A stretch of DNA of 64,000 nucleotides from Sulfurospirillum sp001602955. Its GTDB lineage: Bacteria; Campylobacterota; Campylobacteria; Campylobacterales; Sulfurospirillaceae. Under the pieces are notes generated by a model. That model saw nothing but the letters and a program-made list of their open reading frames with translations, had not been told where the DNA came from and ran no database searches. Positions 26,815 through 33,302 of this stretch are shown here, in pieces (the first letter of the stretch is position 1; every line of letters starts with the position of its first letter). Location of the stretch: NCBI GenBank assembly GCA_001602955.1, contig LVAC01000012.1:1-64000 (forward strand), in the 5' to 3' direction. A program made the position numbers and the translations under genes.

Positions 26815-26830
26815 CTTGACAGATGTCAAG
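26815..26830. promoter_or_regulatory. Second Fnr-like box, before the cytochrome c gene
   Basis: CTTGACAGATGTCAAG is a palindrome with 6-bp arms and a 4-base spacer, of the TTGAC-N4-GTCAA form. The TGTCCTTGAC lead-in also occurs at the efflux-operon box (25699-25707). It sits upstream of AT-rich -10-like sequence of the cytochrome promoter. Confidence 0.6.
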
Positions 26831-26902
26831 AGTGCTACCAAGAGTTTTGCGACAGAGCATCTCTTTAAGCATAACCTTTGTACACTAAGCTTATGTGAAT
26901 AA

Positions 26903-27466
26903 ACTTCCAATCGATTTTCCGCTCTCTTTAACGATGACGTACGCTGGCGCCCCGATACTCCGAGCGTTGCGGGTAACGACGATGCGACGTTGTACGGATT
27001 TAAAGTCTCAACGGCACTCAGCGGCGTGAAGTTCAATCTTGCCTATACGACGATGGAAGATGAAGCCAATTTCCCCGGAACCTTCGGATATGTTCCCGAT
27101 ACGATCGCGTATGCCGACATGCTAACCAATAACGCTATTTTTGCGGGCGTCGACGCTTATTCGATCGAAGCACTTTATGGTTTCGGTATTGCCGGCTTTA
27201 ACTCGGGACTCAAGTTTGCTCACTATACCCAAAGCGAAAAAGGGTATATGAACAGCGGTACGACCGGAACGATTGCAACGTCGGGCAGGGTAGGCAATCG
27301 TATGTACCTTGACGATGCCGACGAAGTCAATATCGATTTGACGTACGCCTTCATCGGAGCACTCAAAGGGCTTTCGACGCGCCTTTGGGCAGGATACGGC
27401 ACGTATGACGTTCCGGGCGAAGACAGCTTTACGTACGCCCGTTTTTACCTGTCGTATAAGTTTTAA
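26903..27466 (+). pseudogene. 5'-truncated porin (C-terminal part only)
   Basis: About 188 codons of outer-membrane beta-barrel, ending YARFYLSYKF with the terminal Phe used for barrel assembly. Aromatic-rich strands such as LYGFKVSTAL, YSIEALYGFGIAGF and LSTRLWAGYGTY fit the major porin/OprD-like proteins of Campylobacterota. The frame is closed by TAA at 26900-26902, and no signal peptide or N-terminal strands precede it, so roughly half of the gene is missing. Base usage changes at the same place, marking a deletion, recombination or assembly junction. Confidence 0.75.
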
Positions 27467-27566
27467 AATAATATTTTTACACAAAGAGTATGATATGCTT
27501 TCGTACTCCTTGGCATCATTATGAACGTGCCGTGCATCAAAATACACTTACTGTGAAAGGAGAAAA

Positions 27567-28323
27567 ATGAAAGTTCTTTTTCTTGAACCGGATCGAGTAT
27601 TGGCAAATAGTATCGATATTTTTATGAATCGATTGCGTCTGAAAATGAGCATGAATAAAGATATACCAAGAGGAAGATATTTTCAAAGAAGGTTTTGATC
27701 TCTTAAGCTACTCTTTGTTTATTTTAAACCTTAAAAATCCCGTCGACCCTTCGATTATGAAATTTATCAGGCAAGCGGGCAACGAAGCGCCTATCTTATT
27801 GATTTTGGAAAAAGAGACCGATCCTACCATTATGAAGACGCTTTATTATCTCTCTTACGACGATCTTATCGTCAAAGATTTTGCTTTTGACGAGATCGCG
27901 TTTCGTATTTATAAGTTGTGTCATATTTGGAACGACGATGTATTTTGTTTTGCGAAAGACATCTGTTTCGATTTTAAGAATGCTTTATTTCTCTTCCATG
28001 AGAAAAAAATTTTTTTAGGCAAAAAAGAGGCACTGTTTCTCAAGTACCTTCTTGCCAAATCGCCGCATGTCGTTACGTTCGACGAAATCGAATGCTACGT
28101 GTATCATAACGAAGTCATCAGCCAAGAAAGAGTGCGCTCTCTTGTACGGCAATTGCGTGCCAAACTTTTACCGCTTCATCTGATCGAAACGGTCAAAGGC
28201 GAGGGCTATAAAATCGTCAAAACTAAAATCGAAGAAGAGGTAGACGAAGGCGGCGGAGTTGATCTTGTGAAATTTTGCTTGCCATTACTACCTTTAGGCG
28301 AGTACGGACTCTCGCTTTTGTAA
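27567..28323 (+). pseudogene. Response regulator broken by a frameshift
   Basis: GGAG precedes ATG 27567, and the first frame (MKVLFLEPDRVL, a receiver start) ends at TGA 27696-27698 after 43 codons. From about 27655 the next frame continues a receiver and C-terminal winged helix (QERVRSLVRQLRAKLLPLHL and KGEGYKIVK) to 28323. Removing one A from the AATAAAG run near 27656 would restore one protein of about 250 residues. The receiver is atypical: the phospho-Asp strand reads LFILNLKNP, without an obvious Asp. Decay, assembly error or programmed frameshift are all possible. Confidence 0.7.
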
Positions 28324-28335
28324 GGCTTGGCTTTC

Positions 28336-28374
28336 AAAAGACTCAAAGTTACGTTTTTGCACTTTGAGTCTTTT
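28336..28374. terminator. Bidirectional hairpin terminator
   Basis: AAAAGACTCAAAGT and ACTTTGAGTCTTTT form a perfect 14-bp stem with an 11-base loop, with runs of A and T on the two sides, between convergent genes. It should terminate in both directions. Confidence 0.85.
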
Positions 28375-28394
28375 TGACATGTCAATCATTGCTC

Positions 28395-29498
28395 TTAGTT
28401 TGCGTGCGTAATTTCTCTGTAGAGTTTCATCGCTAATGCGACGGCTTCGCTTTTTGCTTGAAGGGAAGCGCTTGGAAAAAATGCAGCAAGCCCTTCGGTA
28501 TGGTTGGTTTCTAAAAACTCGAGCATCAGTGCATAACCGATGATAAATCCGTCTTTTTGCTCAAAATTTTCACGAAAGCGTTCCAACAATACGCCTCTGG
28601 CATGCGCCCAAGAGACAATAAACTTTTTGATGCGCTCTTTGTTTTTTTGAAGAGAGTTTTGAATCTCTAAAACCTCTTTAAACGTGGTAAACGTGTTGAT
28701 GATATTTAAAAAAAGGCTGATGTTCGCCGATTGCATCTGCTCCGAAAAGGAGAGGTTTTTCAGTGCCAGCGCATCGATAACATACGCTTCGATCTCTTCA
28801 AGGTCGTTTGATTGTTCGATGAAAAGTTTAAGGCTTTCGGCGTTAATGTCGATGTTTTCAAACCCTTGTTTGGAGATGGTCTCCACGTAGTCGTGGATGT
28901 CTCGTTTCAGTTGGCTAAATTCGTCGTCGGCAATTTCTAAAATGCTCGCAATACGTGAAAACTTTCTACGAAATTCACGTGGAACGGCGATGTTAGACTT
29001 GTACCCGATGTCGTGCTCTATCTCCGCCCATGCGTGCTGCAAAATGGTACGTACCTGAATTTCAAATTTGAGGTCTTTGTAGTTTTGGTACTCCCGAAGT
29101 GTAGCCCGCTCATCGCTGATGGAGCAGATGATGTGGTACGAGAGATACCCGAAGCGGTCGGGGTCTAGCATTTTCTTTTTGTCGATGGAGTTTTCTTCGT
29201 CGATTTTGAACTCTTTGGAGAGAAGCGCAACGATCTTTTCGACGTCGATTTCGAAATAACTGATGATACGGCACCCCACGATGTCGGTGATTTCGCTTAG
29301 ATTTTGGTACTTATTTTTACCGTCGATTTTTTTGGAAAGACTGTTTTTCTCTTTGACTCGATTCTCGATGGAGTGGTAGGAGATATGTTCTTGCCTCAGA
29401 AGCTCTTTGAGCAAAAGATGCATTTTATCGCTGAAACTTTCATAGTGTTTGAGGTCTCTTTCAAACTCGGAAATGAGGCGGTGTTTGTTGTTTTCCAA
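28395..29498 (-). CDS. RelA/SpoT-domain small alarmone synthetase
   Basis: Protein of 367 residues with a (p)ppGpp synthetase domain but no HD hydrolase, TGS or ACT domain. Synthetase motifs: RVKEKNSLSKK near residue 47, DIVGCRI near 72, GYLSYH near 118 and EIQVRTILQHAWAEIEHD near 147-164. The C-terminal 180 residues are helical and of unknown role. It would make alarmones independently of the housekeeping enzyme. Since no hydrolase domain is present, a toxic or defence-related member of the family cannot be excluded. Confidence 0.88.
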   Translation of the reverse strand: MENNKHRLISEFERDLKHYESFSDKMHLLLKELLRQEHISYHSIENRVKEKNSLSKKIDGKNKYQNLSEITDIVGCRIISYFEIDVEKIVALLSKEFKIDEENSIDKKKMLDPDRFGYLSYHIICSISDERATLREYQNYKDLKFEIQVRTILQHAWAEIEHDIGYKSNIAVPREFRRKFSRIASILEIADDEFSQLKRDIHDYVETISKQGFENIDINAESLKLFIEQSNDLEEIEAYVIDALALKNLSFSEQMQSANISLFLNIINTFTTFKEVLEIQNSLQKNKERIKKFIVSWAHARGVLLERFRENFEQKDGFIIGYALMLEFLETNHTEGLAAFFPSASLQAKSEAVALAMKLYREITHAN

Positions 29499-29518
29499 AG
29501 CAGTTCCTTATCGTCGTA

Positions 29519-29902
29519 TTAAAGCTCTTTGGGATCGGATAATTTGGCTTCGCATACGTTTTCTTCGCTAAACGATCCGCACTCTTTGACATACTCGATC
29601 CCCCATTCGAACATCGCTTTAAGCACGGGACGAAGTTTTTCTCCGACGGGCGTTAAGGAGTAAACGACGCGCGGAGGAATTTCGGCGAAAACAACGCGTT
29701 TGATCAATTTTTTTTCTTCCAAATCGCGCAGTTTAACCGTGAGCGTTTTTTGCGTGATGTCGCGCACTTCCTCAAAAAGGTCTTTGTAACGTTTTTCGCC
29801 TTCGAGTAAATGCCAAATAATCCCTAGTTTCCATTTGTCGTTGAAAATATCTTGGGCAATAGCGACGGAGCAGACGTACTCCTTGCCGTTAACGCGGTAC
29901 AT
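29519..29902 (-). CDS. HxlR-family transcription regulator
   Basis: Winged-helix regulator of 127 residues with the HxlR signature: Cys11 at the start of CSVAIAQDIFNDKWKLGIIW, then the recognition region DITQKTLTVKLRDLEEKKLI near residues 47-66. Single-Cys HxlR proteins often sense reactive electrophiles or disulfide stress. It is divergent from mdaB and a nitroreductase, which it probably controls. An inverted repeat lies in the shared upstream region. Confidence 0.92.
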   Translation of the reverse strand: MYRVNGKEYVCSVAIAQDIFNDKWKLGIIWHLLEGEKRYKDLFEEVRDITQKTLTVKLRDLEEKKLIKRVVFAEIPPRVVYSLTPVGEKLRPVLKAMFEWGIEYVKECGSFSEENVCEAKLSDPKEL

Positions 29903-29958
29903 AGCATTCCTTTGGTCATCGTTTTGTTATCGGAATTATAGCATAGTATAAAATATTT

Positions 29959-29988
29959 ATCCTTACATTACTAAAGTATCGTAAGGAT
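29959..29988. promoter_or_regulatory. Probable HxlR operator
   Basis: ATCCTTAC, 14 bases, GTAAGGAT: perfect 8-bp arms in the region between hxlR and mdaB, in very AT-rich promoter sequence. Confidence 0.6.
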
Positions 29989-30121
29989 ATTTTAAGTGCA
30001 AGCTTTTTATACTTTTATCGTTACATGTCAAAAAAATACAGGGCGTTTGCCGAACAAAATTCGGCGTTAGCGTCATTGAGCAACGCAGAGTCTTGACAAA
30101 AATACCCTCAAAAGGAATACC

Positions 30122-30715
30122 GTGAAAAACGTACTCATCATCAACGGACACCAATACTATCCGCATGTCGCGGAGGGAAAACTGACGCAAATCTTTATCG
30201 ATACGGCGGAGGACTTTTTAAAAAGCCGAGGCTTTAACGTGAAGCATTCCAAAGCCCAAAGCGACTACGACGCGCTTGAAGAGGTTGAAAAATTTAAGTG
30301 GGCGGATTATTTCATCATTCAATATCCGGTCTATTGGATGGGCGTTCCGTGGATGATGAAAAAGTACATCGACGAAGTCTTCTCCGCAGGCGCGAATAAC
30401 GGCATTTACGCCAATGACGGACGTAGCAGAAGCGATGCGAGCAAGCGTTACGGTAGCGGCGGCTTGATGCAAGGCAAACGCTATATGCTCTCCTTGACGT
30501 ATAATTGTCCCATCTCTGAGTTTAGCGACAAAGAGGGCTTTTTTGACGGCTTGAGCTTGGATGAAGCCCATATTGCGACACACAAAACATGGCAGTTTTG
30601 CGGCGCGACACCGATGAAAACGTTTTCCGTTCACGATATTTTCAAAGGCGATCTTAACATCGAAGCGGAGAAAAAACGACTGATCGAAGTGTTGAGCGAA
30701 AATTTTAAAGGATAA
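30122..30715 (+). CDS. mdaB: MdaB-like NADPH:quinone reductase
   Basis: Flavodoxin-fold NAD(P)H dehydrogenase of the MdaB type, 197 residues. Family blocks: INGHQYYPHVAEGKLTQ near residues 7-23, IQYPVYWMGVPWMMKKYIDE near residues 67-86 and the GKRYMLSLTYNCP stretch near residue 119. It reduces quinones by two electrons and limits oxidative stress. The start is GTG with AAAGGA before it. A nitroreductase gene follows after three bases. Confidence 0.9.
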   Translation: MKNVLIINGHQYYPHVAEGKLTQIFIDTAEDFLKSRGFNVKHSKAQSDYDALEEVEKFKWADYFIIQYPVYWMGVPWMMKKYIDEVFSAGANNGIYANDGRSRSDASKRYGSGGLMQGKRYMLSLTYNCPISEFSDKEGFFDGLSLDEAHIATHKTWQFCGATPMKTFSVHDIFKGDLNIEAEKKRLIEVLSENFKG

Positions 30716-30718
30716 ATC

Positions 30719-31474
30719 ATGGAAAATGCAATGTTGAGTCTTTTACAAAACCGAAAATCGATCCGCCATTTTACGGGTGAGCGCGTGAGCGAAGAGGATT
30801 TGCAAACCATCTTCAAAACCGCACAACGTGCTCCAACCTCTATCAACGGGCAGCAAATTAGCCTTGTTTATACGCGCAACAAAGAGAAGCTTAAAACCAT
30901 CGCAGAACTTTGCGGCGGACAAGCGCATATCGCCGAAGCAGACGTGTTTGTGGGCATCGTCATCGACTTTAACCGCACAAGTGCTATTGTCGAGAGTGTA
31001 GGGCGTAAACACGTTATCGAGCAGAGTGCCGAGGGTATTATGGTGGGCGCGATTGATGCGGGCATTATGATAGACCATCTTCAAAGTGCCGCAGGTGCGT
31101 TAGGATACGGCACAACGTGCATCGGAGCGGTACGCAAAAATTCGCCGGCGTTTACCAAGCTTTTTAACCTTCCTCAAAAAACCTTTTTAGCCTTAGGATG
31201 TACCATCGGCGTACCGAGCGAGCGCGCCAAGAGTGCTCCTTTAAAACCGCGCGTCGCTCTCGATACGTTTGCCATGGAAGACGTGTATGACAGCGACAAA
31301 GTCAAAAAAGGCGCATTGGCATACGAGCACACGCTTAAAGCATTTCGCGATAAAACCGGTAGTGGCTCGATGCCGACGTATGCCGAGATCACGACCAATT
31401 ACTACGCCGATGTCTATTATCGTAGCACGGCAAAAGACCTCGAAGAGCAAGGGTTCGCGTTTAAGGACGAATAG
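30719..31474 (+). CDS. NfsA-type nitroreductase
   Basis: FMN-dependent nitroreductase family protein, 251 residues. The N-terminal FMN site LLQNRKSIRHFTGERV is at residues 6-21, with APTSINGQQISLVY near residues 38-51 and YGTTCIGAVRKN near 134-145. It reduces nitro compounds or quinones with NAD(P)H. It forms an operon with mdaB, and the HxlR gene is divergent, a common electrophile-response arrangement. Confidence 0.9.
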   Translation: MENAMLSLLQNRKSIRHFTGERVSEEDLQTIFKTAQRAPTSINGQQISLVYTRNKEKLKTIAELCGGQAHIAEADVFVGIVIDFNRTSAIVESVGRKHVIEQSAEGIMVGAIDAGIMIDHLQSAAGALGYGTTCIGAVRKNSPAFTKLFNLPQKTFLALGCTIGVPSERAKSAPLKPRVALDTFAMEDVYDSDKVKKGALAYEHTLKAFRDKTGSGSMPTYAEITTNYYADVYYRSTAKDLEEQGFAFKDE

Positions 31475-31483
31475 ATAATAAAC

Positions 31484-31507
31484 AAGAGATACACGCTTGT
31501 ATCTCTT
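31484..31507 (+). terminator. Intrinsic terminator of the mdaB-nitroreductase operon
   Basis: AAGAGATACA, loop CGCT, TGTATCTCTT: a perfect 10-bp stem ten bases after the stop, followed by T-rich sequence. Confidence 0.85.
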
Positions 31508-31517
31508 TGTCTCTATT

Positions 31518-31558
31518 TTGACATATTTTTTATATTATATGATATAATTTATATATCA
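31518..31558 (+). promoter_or_regulatory. Promoter with overlapping palindrome for the winged-helix/NTase pair
   Basis: TTGACA (31518-31523) and TATAAT (31543-31548) lie 19 bases apart. The -10 box is inside a 19-base palindrome, TGATATA-ATTTA-TATATCA (31540-31558), which could be the site at which the first gene product represses its own operon. Confidence 0.6.
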
Positions 31559-31575
31559 AAAAAAAGGAGGTGCTT

Positions 31576-31905
31576 ATGTTAGAAGTGCTCTTAGGTACAC
31601 AAAATCGCGAATTGACTTTGCAGTATCTTTTAGTGTTTAAAGAAGGCTATGCCAGAGAGATAGCAAGCTACTTTGATGCGCCTTTGCCTTCCATACAAAA
31701 CCAACTCAAAAATTTTGAAAATGCGGGACTCGCACTCAGTAAAATGCACGGTAAAACACGCGTCTACTCTCTCAATCCCCGATATGCTTTTTTAGAAGAA
31801 GTCACCGCACTTTTAAATAAAGCACGAGCATACTATAAACCAGAACTCAAAGAGAAGTTTGAGCTTCAAAGAAAACGTCCAAGACGTGTCGAGAAGCCTT
31901 TATGA
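31576..31905 (+). CDS. Winged-helix DNA-binding protein, putative antitoxin
   Basis: Protein of 109 residues with an ArsR-like winged helix: GYAREIASYFDAPLPSIQNQ near residues 25-44 is the helix-turn-helix, and KTRVYSLNPRYAF near residues 62-74 is the wing. ATG 31576 is set by AAGGAGG five bases upstream; the GTG at 31570 overlaps the ribosome site. It overlaps the nucleotidyltransferase-like gene by four bases. This is the usual order for an antitoxin-regulator and its toxin, but function is inferred. Confidence 0.75.
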   Translation: MLEVLLGTQNRELTLQYLLVFKEGYAREIASYFDAPLPSIQNQLKNFENAGLALSKMHGKTRVYSLNPRYAFLEEVTALLNKARAYYKPELKEKFELQRKRPRRVEKPL

Positions 31906-32447
31906 AAACATCTGTTAAAGATATGAGCATGCAAGAACTGGGCGGTTTTATATGCGATGCACTGAAAGCCAAAGGTATTCATGTCGTGCTCTCAGGTGGT
32001 TCATGTGTGCAAATCTACAGCAGAGGCGAATACACTTCTTATGACCTTGATCTCATCAATCAATATAACGAACAGTTCAAAAAAATCCAAGCGACGATGG
32101 AAGAGTTGGGTTTTAAAGAGCACAATCGCTACTTTACCCATGCGGATACACCGCTTTTTATAGAATTTCCCTCAGGTCCTTTAGGCGTGGGCGATGCACC
32201 TGTGGAAGAGATAGCCGAGATAGACACGGAAGCGGGCGTTTTGAGGTTATTGACACCGACGGATTGCATTAAAGATAGGCTGGCAGCGTACTATCATTGG
32301 GATGATGAACAGTGCTTGCAACAGGCTATTTGGGTCGCACAACAAAATCGCTTTGATATAAGTTCAGTAAAACAATGGTCGCTCAAAGAAGGCATGGAAG
32401 AGAAGTTTTTGGTTTTTGAAAAAAGTTTACTATTAAGAACTATATAA
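31902..32447 (+). CDS. Nucleotidyltransferase-like protein, putative toxin
   Basis: Protein of 181 residues resembling DUF6036/AbiEii-type minimal nucleotidyltransferases. The active-site pattern is LSGGSCVQIY near residues 27-36 followed by YTSYDLDLI near residues 41-49, giving the G-S and D-x-D expected of the fold. LTPTDCIKDRLAAYYHWDD near residues 117-135 is also typical. Its partner is a winged-helix protein, as in type IV-like toxin-antitoxin or abortive infection pairs. Role not proven. Confidence 0.75.
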   Translation: MKTSVKDMSMQELGGFICDALKAKGIHVVLSGGSCVQIYSRGEYTSYDLDLINQYNEQFKKIQATMEELGFKEHNRYFTHADTPLFIEFPSGPLGVGDAPVEEIAEIDTEAGVLRLLTPTDCIKDRLAAYYHWDDEQCLQQAIWVAQQNRFDISSVKQWSLKEGMEEKFLVFEKSLLLRTI

Positions 32448-32501
32448 AATATTATTACTCATACTCATGTAAATATTTTGATTATTTGATACAATAATAC
32501 T

Positions 32502-33011
32502 ATGGATAATTTAGAAGAAAAAAAACAAGAAATTGAAAATTCTGAGCATAATTTAAAACTTTTGTATGAAGCAAAAAAAAGTGCTCTTGAAACGATGCTT
32601 AGAAGTATTATACCTACAGAACTTGCCAAGATAAAAACTGTGCTTTGGATGAATTTTTTAATTATGGGGTTGATAACAAAACTAGATAAATTGTCTAACT
32701 GGCTTTCAATAGATACTGGAATTTTAGTCACTTCAGGAGTTGCGGTATCTTTTTGCTTATATGCTTTTGTTGCGTTTAGAGAAAAAAAATTAGGATCTCT
32801 AGCAAATGTAAATGCGTTTTCCAATCCTAGTTTTCCAAATCATGAATGGTCAAAATATCAGGCTTTACTAGATTCTCTGCATTGTGTAGAAGAAGCTTTA
32901 AATGAAAATACAAAATTCCAAAATAAAAGAAGTGATTTGACAGCTATTGCAACGTTGTTTTCAATGGTATCAATGGTTTTAGTCATTATTAAATATTCAA
33001 ATCAATTATAG
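32502..33011 (+). CDS. Unrecognised small membrane protein with N-terminal coiled coil
   Basis: Protein of 169 residues, not recognised. The first 45 residues are highly charged and predicted coiled coil (EEKKQEIENSEHNLKLLYEA). Hydrophobic segments lie near 46-60, 70-92 and 146-166, with a polar loop between. The shape is similar in outline to small 2TM effector modules in defence systems, but no family motif was found. AT-rich like its neighbours. A ribosome site overlapping its stop (TATAGGAG) leads directly into the RPTPPP-peptide gene. Confidence 0.65.
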   Translation: MDNLEEKKQEIENSEHNLKLLYEAKKSALETMLRSIIPTELAKIKTVLWMNFLIMGLITKLDKLSNWLSIDTGILVTSGVAVSFCLYAFVAFREKKLGSLANVNAFSNPSFPNHEWSKYQALLDSLHCVEEALNENTKFQNKRSDLTAIATLFSMVSMVLVIIKYSNQL

Positions 33012-33022
33012 GAGATAAAAAA

Positions 33023-33181
33023 ATGGCAGAAAAACCCACAGCACCTATTAATACAGGTGGAAATACAACTAGAGGTATAGCTAATGATAGTAAACGACCA
33101 ACTCCACCACCACGACCAACTCCACCACCACGACCAACTCCACCACCACGACCAACTCCACCACCATCAAAAAAGAAATAA
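33023..33181 (+). CDS. 52-residue peptide with four RPTPPP repeats
   Basis: Short gene with AGGAG eight bases before its ATG, 11 bases after the membrane-protein stop. The peptide has a 24-residue polar head, four perfect RPTPPP repeats (residues 25-48) and a SKKK tail. It has no signal peptide or membrane segment. The tail should form a stiff basic polyproline helix. Each PPP run would need EF-P for translation. No function can be assigned; the tight spacing suggests a partner of the membrane protein. Confidence 0.7.
   Translation: MAEKPTAPINTGGNTTRGIANDSKRPTPPPRPTPPPRPTPPPRPTPPPSKKK
33095..33166 (+). repeat. 18-bp tandem repeat x4 coding RPTPPP
   Basis: Four perfect copies of the unit CGACCAACTCCACCACCA, in frame. 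Being a multiple of three, gain or loss of copies by slippage would change peptide length without breaking the frame. Confidence 0.95.
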
Positions 33182-33192
33182 TTAATAAAAAA

Positions 33193-33228
33193 AAGAGAAT
33201 GTCTTATAAAATATTAAGATATTCTCTT
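33193..33228 (+). terminator. Terminator of the accessory operon
   Basis: AAGAGAATGTCTTA, loop TAAAATAT, TAAGATATTCTCTT: a 14-bp stem with one G-T pair, followed by AATTTT, directly after the RPTPPP gene. Confidence 0.8.
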
Positions 33229-33302
33229 AATTTTCATTCACACTATTTCCGCTACAATACCTCTCCAAAAATCTTTACATGTAAAACCAAAAAAGAGAAA
33301 TG

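Noticed and set aside
33095..33166. CRISPR-like direct repeats
   Set aside because: The 18-bp copies are contiguous with no spacers and encode an in-frame RPTPPP peptide. No cas genes occur in the window.
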